NCBI GenBank assembly: GCA_016711215.1
Contig: JADJTL010000003.1
Location: 682,001-746,000 of the forward strand
Source of the DNA: Pseudomonadota bacterium
Lineage (GTDB): Bacteria > Myxococcota_A > Polyangia > GCA-2747355
Length of the DNA stretch: 64,000 bases
Reading direction: 5' to 3'
Shown piece by piece: positions 8,798 through 17,662 of the stretch. The stretch's first letter is position 1; each line of letters begins with the position of its first letter. The notes below the pieces were generated by a model. That model ran no database searches. It was not told the origin of the DNA and saw only the letters and a program-made list of their open reading frames with translations. The translations under genes were made by a program, and so were the position numbers.

Positions 8798-10533
8798 AGG
8801 ACACCTCCTGTAGCCTTGCTCCAGTAGCCACCGCTGATCGCATCGAAGTATGCGGCGATCTCCTGCAGCCGTAGCCGATTGTGCTCGCGCTCGAGCAGGC
8901 TGGCCGGCGCTGCGTGCACCAACCGATAGGCCGCGCTGCGATACTCCGCGTAGAGACGCTGCACCTGTTGCGCGAGCTTCTGCCGCTCCTCGTCGAGATG
9001 GCCCTCGATGCGGCCGAAGTGCGGCAGCGAGCGGCGGTCGAAGACCAGGCGGCTCAGATCCCAATTCGCCATTACCTCGAAGCGCCAGGTCTGGGGATCG
9101 AAGCGGTTGTGGTAGAGGAAGGGGAGCAAGAGGTAGGGATAGGCGCGCACGAGGCGCAGCTCGCGTCCGACCTCGTAGGTCGCACCGACGGTCAGCTCCG
9201 GCAGCATCGCGGCCCACGGCGCACGGTCGCGGTAGGCCTGGTTGTCGCGAAAGTAGACCTGCTTGTACTCGAGCGTCTTGCGCCAGAAGGTCCAGAGGTC
9301 GGGCAAGTCGAGCAGGCGCCGGCTAAAGGGCGAGTGAGCCAGCGTGGCCTCGTCATCGTCGTCGCCGGTGCGCAGCCGCAAGATGCGGCGGTTGGTCAGC
9401 ACCCAGAGCTGATTCTCGTCGCTCTCGAAGGCCTCAATCCAGCGCCCCGTCTCGCCGCCGCCGAGCTGCAGCACCTTGTTCCAGGTGTTGCCGGCGTCGG
9501 AGGTGCGCCAGAGCGCGATCTCCGTCAGCGCGTACCAGACCTCGGGGCGCTTGGTGATCAACAGATTGGAGACCATCTCGCCGACGAAGCGCCGCCCGCG
9601 CCGCGACCAGGTGCCGTACTCGCCCCCCTGCCAAGAGGCGAAAATGCCGTCCATCGTGCCGAGGGCGCGGACGTTGTTCGGTCCCAAGGTGATCCAGTGC
9701 ACGTCCGAGCGCGGCGGCCACTGGTCCCAGTACGTCGTGATCCAGTTCTTGCCACCGTCCGGGCTGGCCATCGCCGCGCCCGACATCGCCATATGCAGCA
9801 GGCCCTTGGCCTGCGGGTCATAGAACAAGCCGTAGATCGCCGAATCGCGGATGTAGAAGTTCATCTCCTTCTCGAGCGTGATGCCGCGATCGTGAGAGAT
9901 GAACAGCCCGCTGGCGGTGCCGACCAGCAGGTTGCGCGGCTCGAAGGGATCGGAGGCCACACTGTAGACCATGCGCTCGGCCTGGCCCGCGATGCCCTGC
10001 CAAATGCGAAAGAAGGTGCGCCCACGATCCGTCGAGCGATAGAGGCCGTCGGAGGTGCCGATGTAGACGCGGCTGTCGTCGGCCCATTCGAACTCGATCC
10101 AGTTGATCCCGACGATCTTGTCGCCCTTCTGCACCAAGAGCTGCTGCAGATTGACGCCCGAGGTGTGGAGGCCCTTGCCGCGCAACCAGCGCTGCAGCAG
10201 CGGTGACTTGCCGGGCAGGCCGAGGGCATACTCGAGTCGTGAATCCGGCTGGCGCTCGCGGCCGAAGAACAAGGTGCGGTAGGGCGTGACCGTGATCTCC
10301 TGCCAGGTCTTGCCGCCGTCGGTCGTGCGATAGAGCTTGCCGTTGAAGGTCCCGGCCAGGACGAAGTTGGGATCGCGATGGCTGACCGCGAGGCAGGTCA
10401 TGTCGTCGCCGAAGCCGGCCGTGGTCAGCATCTCCCAGCGCACGGCATCGCCCGCGGCTGCGGCGGGCGGCGGCGCCGCGAAGGCGAGCGCGAGCGCCAG
10501 CAGCACGGTAGGCCCGGCCGCGCGGCAACTCAT
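8794..10533 (-). CDS. Secreted Asp-box beta-propeller (YCF48/sortilin-like), locus A
   Basis: The 579-residue product has a signal peptide (VLLALALAFAAPPPAAAA). About 370 residues of beta-propeller follow, with Asp-box motifs TTDGGKTW, STDRGRTF, SPDGGKNW and TSDAGNTW. Such repeats occur in BNR/VPS10/YCF48 propellers, which mostly bind proteins or glycans. The last 170 residues form a separate domain (MLPELTVGATYEVG, WDLSRLVFD, RLYAEYRSAAYRL, LRLQEIAAYFDAISGGYW) shared with the next gene and with the locus B pair. The start overlaps the upstream lipoprotein stop (ATGA), and its own 3' end overlaps the next gene, indicating one operon. Ligand is unknown. Confidence 0.75.
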   Translation of the reverse strand: MSCRAAGPTVLLALALAFAAPPPAAAAGDAVRWEMLTTAGFGDDMTCLAVSHRDPNFVLAGTFNGKLYRTTDGGKTWQEITVTPYRTLFFGRERQPDSRLEYALGLPGKSPLLQRWLRGKGLHTSGVNLQQLLVQKGDKIVGINWIEFEWADDSRVYIGTSDGLYRSTDRGRTFFRIWQGIAGQAERMVYSVASDPFEPRNLLVGTASGLFISHDRGITLEKEMNFYIRDSAIYGLFYDPQAKGLLHMAMSGAAMASPDGGKNWITTYWDQWPPRSDVHWITLGPNNVRALGTMDGIFASWQGGEYGTWSRRGRRFVGEMVSNLLITKRPEVWYALTEIALWRTSDAGNTWNKVLQLGGGETGRWIEAFESDENQLWVLTNRRILRLRTGDDDDEATLAHSPFSRRLLDLPDLWTFWRKTLEYKQVYFRDNQAYRDRAPWAAMLPELTVGATYEVGRELRLVRAYPYLLLPFLYHNRFDPQTWRFEVMANWDLSRLVFDRRSLPHFGRIEGHLDEERQKLAQQVQRLYAEYRSAAYRLVHAAPASLLEREHNRLRLQEIAAYFDAISGGYWSKATGGVL

Positions 10534-11222
10534 CGCGGGCCCCCATCACCGGCGAGACCGCGGGGATCGCAGGAGGGCTGCCGGCCCGCGGCGTCCGTGA
10601 ACGCTGAGACCGCGTCGAGCTGGCCTCGCGCGCCGGAGGTGCCGCGCACGCGCACGAAGCGCACGCGAGCGAGACGGGCGCAAGCCAGGTCGAAGGCGGC
10701 GGCGCCCGTCGCCTGGGCCCAGAAGCCGATCGGGGCCCAATGCTGGCCGTCCAGGCTCACCGTGACCTCGAAGGCCGCAGTGCGGGCCGACCGGCTGCCG
10801 CAACCGCCCGCGCCTCCCCCTGCCCCACCACCGCTAACGGCGCCGTGGAGCTGAAGATCGGGTTGATCGGGGACGTCGTAGAGCTCGCGGCCGAGGGCGA
10901 TCTGCAGATCGGCTAGCGGATCGAGCTCGATCAGCTTGCCATCCGGGGCGCCATTGGCGGCGAGCAGGTCCTGCCCCAGCGGCACCCTTCCCTGGGCGTC
11001 GACGCCGGTGCAGCACGAGCAATCCCCGGGGCAGTTGACGCACTCCTCACCCTGGCCCGGCTCGCAGCGGCCGTTGCCGCAGCTCGCGGGGAGCACCCCG
11101 TCAGTGAGGTCCGGCGGCTCACCAGCGGGAAGACAGCCGGGGAGGCAGCCGGCGCCCAGGAGCATCAACGCCAGCAGCGGCCGCAGCCTGGGCGAGCGGG
11201 CCCTAACCGAGCGCGAGGCCAT
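10530..11222 (-). CDS. Cys-rich, discoidin (F5/8C)-like lipoprotein, locus A
   Basis: I choose the ATG at 11222 because it places a short basic n-region (MASRSVRARSPRLRP) before the lipobox LLALMLLGAGC; the longer open frame upstream lacks a plausible signal. The 230-residue protein then has CGNGRCEPGQGEECVNCPGDC, a Cys-rich motif common in myxobacterial surface proteins. A region with FEVTVSLDGQHWAPIGFW and RLARVRFVRVRGTSGARGQLDAVSAF follows and resembles the strand pattern of discoidin/coagulation factor 5/8 domains. A Gly run (GGGAGGGAGG) interrupts that domain. It is first in the operon with the propeller and small protein. Ligand binding at the surface is an inference. Confidence 0.6.
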   Translation of the reverse strand: MASRSVRARSPRLRPLLALMLLGAGCLPGCLPAGEPPDLTDGVLPASCGNGRCEPGQGEECVNCPGDCSCCTGVDAQGRVPLGQDLLAANGAPDGKLIELDPLADLQIALGRELYDVPDQPDLQLHGAVSGGGAGGGAGGCGSRSARTAAFEVTVSLDGQHWAPIGFWAQATGAAAFDLACARLARVRFVRVRGTSGARGQLDAVSAFTDAAGRQPSCDPRGLAGDGGPR

Positions 11223-11699
11223 CCACCGCCGAGGCTCCTGCCCGTGGTCGCAGGGGTCCCAGGAGTCTGTGGGGCCGGGGGGGTGTTTGATGCGGGCTAT
11301 CATCGCCTTGGGCTTCGTGGCCTCGAAGCTATCCCCCACGCTTGAGGGCTGCCAACGCGGCCACCCTATACCGACGCGGCCTAGGGGCAAAGCAACCGGC
11401 GTGCCCGCAGTGCTCCGCCGTGGCCGGGCGACCGCAGGGCCCAGAGCGTCTGACAACCGGCCGAAAGCGCTTCGACGACGCGGGAGCGGCGGCACAGAGG
11501 ATGGTCTCGCGCGCGACCGCAGGCGCCCAGCCGGTGGCTCAGGTGGCAGCCGCCGTTGATCCACTGCGACCACGAATGACCCCAGCCCTCGCCGGCGCTG
11601 CCGGGCGGAGGCCGCGACGCCAAGGGAAAACCGTCGCCGCCACCTTGGGCACAGGGATTGCTTTCACGAGGCACGGATGCTGCTTTGGAGGGCAATCCG
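11223..11699. other. Intergenic region between divergent lipoprotein genes
   Basis: Open frames run through this 477-base stretch in several directions, but none shows a start with a ribosome site or a recognisable product. It must hold the promoters of the minus operon (start 11222) and the plus gene (start 11700). I could not identify convincing -35/-10 hexamers. Confidence 0.4.
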
Positions 11700-13352
11700 A
11701 TGCGTGGAAGCGATCCGATACGTGCACGGGCGTCTGCGGGCAGCCGGTCTGCGGGCAGCCTCTATGCTGCCAGCCTGGTATTGCTTCCTGCGGTCCTCGC
11801 CGCCTGCGGCGACGCCGGCGCGGGGAACGACCCGGGCTCCCGTCCAGGGAGCGTCGAGAAGCCCGTCGTCAGCTTGGCCTCACCGCCTGCCATGGCCGTC
11901 GGCCAGGACCTGCAGGTCGTCGGCCAGGGCTTCGTCGACCCGCAGCGCGGCCGCTCGCTGCTGGTCATCAGCGGTCGCTACTTCGACCCCCAGGGCCAGG
12001 CCTATCCTGGCGCGCCGATCAATCTCAAGGTCGAGGCCCACTTCGTCAATAGCACCCAGCTCACCTGGCGCATGCTCCCCAACATCGTCTTTCACCCCGA
12101 CGGCAACAAGCTCGGCCGCTTCGTCGGCGAGGTCCGCGTGCTCAATCAGTATGCCGACGGCAACGAGGCGCTCTCCGCGCCGGTCAGCGTCGGCATCGAG
12201 ATCAAGCCCTCGCTCGTCGTGCGCGCGCTGCGGCCGCAGGGCTCCGATTGCCGGCTGGTCGTCAGCGCCACGACCGAAGACCAGCCGCTCTCGATCGCCG
12301 TCGAGGCGGTCGGCCTGCTCCCGGGAACGCCCACGACGCCGCTCACCTTCAGCTGGACCTTTCTGCGCGAGCACCTCAGCGTCGGCGATACCTTTGGCGT
12401 CTTCGACACCGTCTCGGACAACTCTGGGGCCTTCACGATCGACGATGTCGTGCGGCAGGGCGCCGGCTCGGCGCTCCAGGATGCGAGCAGCTGCGCCGGC
12501 GGGATCCCGCCAACCTCGGCCTCCCCGCGCATGGAGGACTATGTCTTCAACTTCCTCCAGGAGCAGTGCCGCGCCAACGCCTCGGGCGAGAAGCGCTTCC
12601 TGTTCAAGGCGCTCAACGACCTGGCGGGCACCGAGGCCGGGATCAAGACGCTGCGCACGCGCAAGATCGTGAGCGGCGACGGCCTTGCCGAGAACGCCGT
12701 CTCCAACAGCCGCGACGGCCATGTGGTCACGCAGATCGGCATACGGGCCACCGATGCTCAGGGGAGCTCGGCGCAGATCGTCATTCCGCTGGAGATCTTC
12801 CAGACCGTGGTGATGCGGCGCGACACCAGCGCCGACCGCATCGTCGAGTTCGAGGCGCCCGAGATGGTGGGCTCTTGCATCCCCGGCGGCGTGCAGCAGC
12901 GCCAGATCAGCTATCGCGAGAACCAGGGCACCTCGCGCCAGCGCGGCAAGGACGTCAACCTCTCGCCTCAGTTCGGCGGTCAGCTCGGCTTTGTGCGCGG
13001 CCTCAACTTCAGCATGGGCTTCGGCGTGAGCGAGAACAGCTCCGTCAGCACCACTGCGGATTTCGGACGCGACGTGAGCAGCGACCTCTTCCCCGGATTT
13101 TACGCGCAGTATTACCGTCAGGCCGTGAAGATCGACCGCGTGGCGCGCCTGACCTGGCATGATAAGTGTGGCAGTGCTGCCGACATGGGCGAGGCGATCC
13201 TCGTCGACTGGGACTTCACGGCGGAGGTGGCCACGGGGCCCTCGGGCAAGGACGGCTCGGGCTGTCCCCCGCCCTCCCATCTGCCCCCGGTGGGCCCCTG
13301 CCGCAATGGCTGCCAGGCCCGCTCGGCCTTGACCGCCGCGCAGCAGCCATGA
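11700..13352 (+). CDS. IPT/TIG-like lipoprotein, locus A
   Basis: The ATG at 11700 follows GGAGGG at a good distance and gives 550 residues. A signal peptide ends in a lipobox (LLPAVLAACGD). Residues 40-140 (VVSLASPPAMAVGQDLQVVG, then a GRYFDPQG strand) resemble an IPT/TIG immunoglobulin-like fold, as in many myxobacterial surface lipoproteins. The rest is beta-rich, with paired Cys near the C-terminus (CGSAADMG, CPPPSHLPPVGPCRNGC). The order of segments (VRALRPQGSDC, RDTSADRIVEF, YRQAVKIDRVARL, ILVDWDF) parallels the 24957 product, so the two are paralogues. It is divergent from the locus A operon. Function is unknown. Confidence 0.65.
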   Translation: MRGSDPIRARASAGSRSAGSLYAASLVLLPAVLAACGDAGAGNDPGSRPGSVEKPVVSLASPPAMAVGQDLQVVGQGFVDPQRGRSLLVISGRYFDPQGQAYPGAPINLKVEAHFVNSTQLTWRMLPNIVFHPDGNKLGRFVGEVRVLNQYADGNEALSAPVSVGIEIKPSLVVRALRPQGSDCRLVVSATTEDQPLSIAVEAVGLLPGTPTTPLTFSWTFLREHLSVGDTFGVFDTVSDNSGAFTIDDVVRQGAGSALQDASSCAGGIPPTSASPRMEDYVFNFLQEQCRANASGEKRFLFKALNDLAGTEAGIKTLRTRKIVSGDGLAENAVSNSRDGHVVTQIGIRATDAQGSSAQIVIPLEIFQTVVMRRDTSADRIVEFEAPEMVGSCIPGGVQQRQISYRENQGTSRQRGKDVNLSPQFGGQLGFVRGLNFSMGFGVSENSSVSTTADFGRDVSSDLFPGFYAQYYRQAVKIDRVARLTWHDKCGSAADMGEAILVDWDFTAEVATGPSGKDGSGCPPPSHLPPVGPCRNGCQARSALTAAQQP

Positions 13353-13471
13353 GCCAGGGAGGGCAGCTGGCCGAGGCCGGCCGGATCGCCTATGCCGAAG
13401 CAGCGCGGAGCGCCCGGGCGAGGGGCCCGAGCTCGCGTTCGCTGGGGCAGGGTCGGGGCGGCCCCTGGGGA

Positions 13472-13521
13472 GCGGTCGGGTTCGCTGGAGCGGTTGGGTT
13501 CGCTGGGGCGCGGTCGGGTTC
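13472..13521 (+). repeat. Imperfect 18-20 bp tandem repeat upstream of 13547
   Basis: Two full units and one partial unit of GCGGT(C/T)GGGTTCGCTGG occur head to tail and end 25 bases before the next start codon. Unit lengths are 18 and 20 bases. Confidence 0.7.
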
Positions 13522-13546
13522 ATAGCCAGAGCGCGGCGGGTGAGGA

Positions 13547-15253
13547 ATGCGGGCGTGGCCCGAAAGCATTGCGCGACGACGGGTTCTGGTGGGCCTCCTG
13601 GCGGCGCTGCCCGCGCTGGCGTTTGGCGAGGGCGGCGCGCTGGCGGTGCCGGGCGCGGCGGCCCGCGCGAGCTTCCGGCCGAGACCAGCGACGGGGCCGG
13701 TCGGGACTCGCAGCGGACTGGCCGGCCGGCCGCATCCCGTGCAAGCACGGCCTGGCGTCCGCGGCGGCGCTCCCACGGCCGGAGCCCGGCGGGCCAGGGC
13801 CTCGCGCCCCAATCAGCTAACCAGAGCGCCTACGGCCCAGCCCCAGGGCGCGGCGCGGCCCCAGACTGTCAGCGCAGGGGCAACCTCCTCCCACCCGTCT
13901 GCCGTACCGAGCTCACGCGCCGGCGGGCGCCGGGGCCAGCCTGGCAAGGCCAGCCGCGTGGTGGGCGGCGCGGCGCGGGCCGCTGCAGCGGCCGGCGTAT
14001 CTGGAGCGGGCTTGATCGCGGGCGCCTGGGGCTTCAGCACGACCCGCCACACGGCCACCAAGCGAGCCATCGATCGCCTGGCGCACCGCGTCTACGCCGC
14101 CGGCGCGGCCTACCTGCGCCAGGCCCCCTTGCGCACGATTTGTTTCCTGCTCGAAGCGCGCCCCGATGGGCTGGTACTCAATCTCGGCGCGGCCCTGGTA
14201 GGTGGCACGCTGTCGGCCGTCAAGGGCGTCACGCAGGGGCTGGGGCGCGAGGCCTGGCGCTTCAGCACGATGAGCCATGAGGTGCGCAAGGTCGATCGCC
14301 GGGCCTCGAAGGGCGACTACGGCGGAGCGATGGAGCTCATCGACGACCTCGCGGCCCAGGGCAGCGCCGGTGCCCCCACCGCCGCTGCAGCGCGGCGACG
14401 GGTCTTGCTGGCGATGGCCCGCGGAGTCGAGACCGGCAACCGCGGCGCCCAGCCGACCAGCGTCGGGGAGCAGGAGCGCCGGACGGAAGAACGAGCCGGG
14501 CTCTACCGCGGGCTGCTGCAAGACCTCTCCAGCAGCAACGCTTCCCAGCCGCAGAACGGGCGCCTGCAGCGCTATAACGCGCGCACGCTGGCCCTGATCA
14601 AGCGCAAGCTGACGGGGATCAGCGGCAGCCGCGGCCAGATCCGCAAGGCCGTCAAGGCCGGCCACCCCTGGGAGGTCGAGGCAGCCTACGACCTGCTCGA
14701 GGCGACGACGCAGGAGCTCGACCCGAACTACGCGATCGCCACCGACGCGACCGCCTCGGCGCGGCGCCGCAGCGACCTGCAACGCGCCACCTTCGAACAA
14801 GCCGAGCGCGCCGCCTTCGACGCCTTCACGATGGCGCGCCATCCCGAGCGCTTCGCCGGACCCGACCAGGCCGCCGAGGACGTGCGCGAACGCGCCGCGA
14901 CCCAGCTCGCGATGGCCCAGCAAATCGTGGAGGGCGTCGAGCGCGAGCTCGGACCCGTCGACGGCAAGAACGCCGCGCTGGCGCGGCTGGCGAAGTACCA
15001 CCTCGGAATGGCCGAACGTCAATTCAACGCCGGCATGCTCACCCTCGGCCGGCAGCGCCTGACCGACACCATCGGCTCCGGCCTGTCGAATCTCAGCTGG
15101 ATTCTCTGGACCTGGCTGCGCCACGGCGCGCTCTTGATGCCCCAGGGAGAGCATGTCAATCGGAAGATGCAAGAGGTGGCGGCGAACCGGGCGATACAGA
15201 ATCGCCAGGAGCAAAATCGCGCGGCGGCCGGCGCGATGGGGGCCGGAAACTGA
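13547..15253 (+). CDS. Exported hypothetical protein, long low-complexity N-terminus
   Basis: The 568-residue product begins with ESIARRRVLVGLLAALPALAFG, a plausible signal peptide. About 110 residues rich in Arg, Pro, Ala and Gly follow. A segment with AARAAAAAGVSGAGLIAG could be a membrane-associated helix. The remainder is helical and charged (for example FEQAERAAFDAFTMARHPERF and QLAMAQQIVEGVERELGPV), with SNLSWILWTWLRHGALLM near the end. I recognise no family. The start ATG lies just after the tandem repeat at 13472. The next stretch in the same frame encodes a transposase fragment, so a past insertion may have altered the 3' end. Confidence 0.5.
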   Translation: MRAWPESIARRRVLVGLLAALPALAFGEGGALAVPGAAARASFRPRPATGPVGTRSGLAGRPHPVQARPGVRGGAPTAGARRARASRPNQLTRAPTAQPQGAARPQTVSAGATSSHPSAVPSSRAGGRRGQPGKASRVVGGAARAAAAAGVSGAGLIAGAWGFSTTRHTATKRAIDRLAHRVYAAGAAYLRQAPLRTICFLLEARPDGLVLNLGAALVGGTLSAVKGVTQGLGREAWRFSTMSHEVRKVDRRASKGDYGGAMELIDDLAAQGSAGAPTAAAARRRVLLAMARGVETGNRGAQPTSVGEQERRTEERAGLYRGLLQDLSSSNASQPQNGRLQRYNARTLALIKRKLTGISGSRGQIRKAVKAGHPWEVEAAYDLLEATTQELDPNYAIATDATASARRRSDLQRATFEQAERAAFDAFTMARHPERFAGPDQAAEDVRERAATQLAMAQQIVEGVERELGPVDGKNAALARLAKYHLGMAERQFNAGMLTLGRQRLTDTIGSGLSNLSWILWTWLRHGALLMPQGEHVNRKMQEVAANRAIQNRQEQNRAAAGAMGAGN

Positions 15254-15277
15254 GAGGCGCCGCACCAGGCGGCCCCT

Positions 15278-15592
15278 CTGTGCCCCGTCTTTCATCGCAC
15301 CGACCCGAAAGTTCGCGCGCACGTGTCGCTGTGCATGCTCGCGCTCCTGCTCGAACGCACCCTTGAGCGCCGCCTTCGCAAAGCGGGCAAAGCCATGACC
15401 GCCCCCGCGGCCTTCGAGGAACTCGCCGCCGGCCATCTCAACATGGTCGCCACCGGGCCCGACGAATCCGTCGCCTACGTCGCCACCGAGCCGAGCGTCG
15501 AGCAGCGCGAGCTGCTTGCTCGCCTGCGCATCGAGCACCTCGTCGACCAGGATCAGATGGCCGCCCGCATCGACCCGAGGCCTGCCGTGTAG
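15278..15592 (+). pseudogene. C-terminal fragment of an IS4/IS1634-type transposase
   Basis: The translation CPVFHRTDPKVRAHVSLCML followed by ALLLERTLERRL matches the conserved end of IS1634-group DDE transposases, where HR..D.VRAHV..C.LAL.LER.LE precedes the stop. Only about 105 residues remain and no catalytic DDE region is present. The fragment sits in the frame immediately after the stop at 15253. It is an insertion-sequence relic at the left edge of the mobile region; family assignment is by pattern. Confidence 0.6.
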
Positions 15593-15690
15593 CCTGCTTT
15601 GTATCTGCGGCCTGATCCGGAGTCGCTTGATTTCAGCTACTTGCGCGTGGGGGTGGTCAAGATGGGGTTAGCAGCGGCTGTAAAGCTCAG

Positions 15691-15982
15691 CGCCGTGTCG
15701 CCTCACCCCGCCGTGTCGCCTCACCCGGGTTGATGCGCGGCCGTGTCGCCTCGGGTTGATGCGCGGTGTCGCCGGTGAGCCGCCGTGTCGCCTCACCCGG
15801 GTTGATGCGCGGCCGTGTCGCCTCGGGTTGATGCGCGGTGTCGCCGGTGAGCGGTGTCGCCGCACCCGCGGTGTCGCCGGTGAGCGGTGTCACCTGTCGC
15901 ACCCGGGTTGATGCGCGGACCTATCCCTGTCGCACCTGTCGCACCCCACCTGTCACCTGTCGCACCCGGGTTGATGCGCGGG
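15691..15982 (+). repeat. Repeat array with six GGGTTGATGCGCGG copies
   Basis: The 14-mer GGGTTGATGCGCGG occurs at 15727, 15753, 15799, 15825, 15905 and 15968, always in the same orientation. Positions 15711-15782 and 15783-15854 form a near-exact 72-bp tandem duplication. Between the 14-mers, GTGTCGCC and CACCTGTCGCACC words recur. Four of the six copies are preceded by ACCC, giving ACCCGGGT palindromes. Spacing is irregular (26, 46, 26, 80, 63), unlike CRISPR. The array ends about 155 bases before the HUH transposase gene, and a related word lies upstream of the second copy of that gene. Confidence 0.8.
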
Positions 15983-15990
15983 CCCATCCC

Positions 15991-16060
15991 AAGGCCGGTC
16001 TTCCGGCGGAACCCAAGGCCGGTCTTCCGGCGGAACCGGGACCGAAGGTCGGACGGAAGG
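15991..16060 (+). repeat. 24-bp-period REP-like hairpin repeats upstream of RAYT copy 1
   Basis: Units start at 15991 and 16015 (24 bases apart), each containing GCCGGTCTTCCGGC, a 5-bp stem with a TCTT loop. A degraded third unit (GAAGGTCGGACGGAAGG) follows. Short GC-rich hairpins next to an HUH transposase of this type are typical of REP elements. Confidence 0.6.
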
Positions 16061-16137
16061 CGCAGCGCTTTGGGCTAACCGTTCAGAATCATGCGGCAGC
16101 ATGATCGGCACGTCGTCTGCAATCGCCCCGGCGCTAC

Positions 16138-17127
16138 ATGAGCCTGCCGCGGCCTGTAATCGCTGGTGAGACGCTGATGGTGACGCGCCGCTGTGCGCAG
16201 CGGCAGTTTCTGCTGCGGCCGTCGGGCGCGGTCAATGGCATCGTCGGCTACTGTCTCGCCGTCGCGGCCGAACGATATGGCGTGCGGGTGCACGCCTTCT
16301 GCGTGCTCTCCAATCACCTGCATCTCGTGATCACCGACGTTCGCGGGACGCGGCCGGAGTTCTGCCGCTGGCTCTTCGAGTTCACGGCGAAGTGCCTCAA
16401 CGCGCACTGGGGACGCTGGGAAAACCTCTGGGCGAGCGAGCCGCCGTCGGTCGTGCGCCTGGTGGATGCTGAAGCCCAGCTCGACAAGGCCGTCTACACG
16501 CTGACCAACCCGGCGGCAGCGGGCCTGGTGACAGAGCACCATCACTGGCCCGGGCTCATCAGCCGGCCGGCACGGCTCGGGCGCGCCGAGTCCTATAAGC
16601 GGCCCAAGCGCTTCTTTCGTGAGCGGGGGCCGCTGCCAGCAGAGGCCAGTTTGACGGTAGCTCCGCTGCCCGCGTACGTGGACCTGGACGCGGATGAGTA
16701 CGTTGCGCTGCTGACCGACGCGGTCACTGCGCGCGAGCTGGCGCTTGCAGACCAACGCCGCCTGGAGGGCAGGGGCGTGCTTGGCCGCCGCGCCGTGCTG
16801 CGGCAGTCGGCGTTCGATACGCCGAGCCGGCCCGAACCACGCCGTAAAACGAGTCCTCGGGTGGCCGGTGGGAACAAATGGGCGCGCATCGAGGCGCTGC
16901 AACGCCTGCGCGATTTCGTCGCGGGCTACCGGGACGCTTGGTTACGCTGGCGCGCGGGCGACCGGGGCGCAACCTTTCCCTTTGGCACCTACGCGCTGCG
17001 GCTTTACGCGGGCGCGTGTTGCGCCAGGCGCCCTGAGGCAAAGTCCACCCGGCCCGCGCGCTCCCCGCTGCCCTCGTGCCTCGCGCCTCGCCACGCTGAG
17101 ATGGGCTGGCTGCGTTCAGGCGGGTAA
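16138..17127 (+). CDS. REP-associated (RAYT-like) HUH transposase, copy 1
   Basis: The 329-residue protein contains VLSNHLHLVITD, the HUH motif (H-L-H) of Y1 transposases (IS200/RAYT type). It is preceded by YGVRVHAFC and followed by FCRWLFEFTAKCLNAHWGRW, which corresponds to the region before the LW motif. These enzymes nick and join single-stranded DNA at short hairpins. At the position where related proteins often have Tyr (A-x-Y-x-N) both copies here have Cys (AKCLN), so I cannot point to the nucleophile with confidence. A long basic C-terminal half (PSRPEPRRKTSPRVAGGNKW) is shared with the 46179 copy. The ATG gives MSLPRPVIAGET, identical in pattern to MSIPRPVIAGET of copy 2. Confidence 0.8.
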   Translation: MSLPRPVIAGETLMVTRRCAQRQFLLRPSGAVNGIVGYCLAVAAERYGVRVHAFCVLSNHLHLVITDVRGTRPEFCRWLFEFTAKCLNAHWGRWENLWASEPPSVVRLVDAEAQLDKAVYTLTNPAAAGLVTEHHHWPGLISRPARLGRAESYKRPKRFFRERGPLPAEASLTVAPLPAYVDLDADEYVALLTDAVTARELALADQRRLEGRGVLGRRAVLRQSAFDTPSRPEPRRKTSPRVAGGNKWARIEALQRLRDFVAGYRDAWLRWRAGDRGATFPFGTYALRLYAGACCARRPEAKSTRPARSPLPSCLAPRHAEMGWLRSGG

Positions 17128-17662
17128 AGACGCCCCCTCGCCCCAAGAGAAACAGCGGCAGCCGCCGCCCTCCTGGTCAATCCCGTCCCGCCTCTCGCCC
17201 CTGTCCCGCACACCTGCGCGCTTCGCATACCATCCGCACCGGAACGGCAAGCATCCGGAAAACCTCTTCTCCGGAAAACCTCAACCCCGGAAAACCTCAA
17301 CCCGAGTAGGGGCTCTGCCCTCGCAGATGCCATCGAGGCCGAGCAGATTGACGAGCGGGTGCTATCGCCCTCGAAAGGATCGACAACCCGTTCCCCAACG
17401 TCGACTTCCGCGTTTTCGCCGGCGGAAGTGAGCCGCAGAGCCGCTCTCCGGCTGGCGGCTGACAGCACGGGGTTGTGGCAAGGCGCCTGGTGCGTGTGCA
17501 AAGCGATCGGTTGCACTTTCTCGCAGTGAATGGCCTCTGTGACGAAAGCGATCCGGTCGCAAGGCACCGACGGTCGGATGCACCGGACCGGTATGCGGAC
17601 ATCAGCGGGACAGTAGGCAGCTAAGTGCTTGAAAGCACGGGGGGCCGTCGTTGGCACTGTGA
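17128..17662. other. Non-coding stretch between transposase genes
   Basis: No plausible gene is seen here. The only clear structure is the tandem repeat at 17255-17317, listed separately. The stretch probably contains the upstream end of the IS91-type element. Confidence 0.5.
17255..17317 (+). repeat. Three 16-bp tandem repeats plus left copy of a 29-bp direct repeat
   Basis: CCGGAAAACCTC units start at 17255, 17271 and 17287, exactly 16 bases apart. The last runs into CGAGTAGGGGCTCTG. Positions 17289-17317 recur at 24874-24902 in the same orientation with one mismatch in 29. The two copies enclose the IS91, recombinase and DUF2157-like genes. Confidence 0.75.

Noticed and set aside
15691..15982. 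Possible CRISPR array
   Set aside because: Repeat spacing is irregular, the sequence between repeats is itself repetitive and no cas gene is near.
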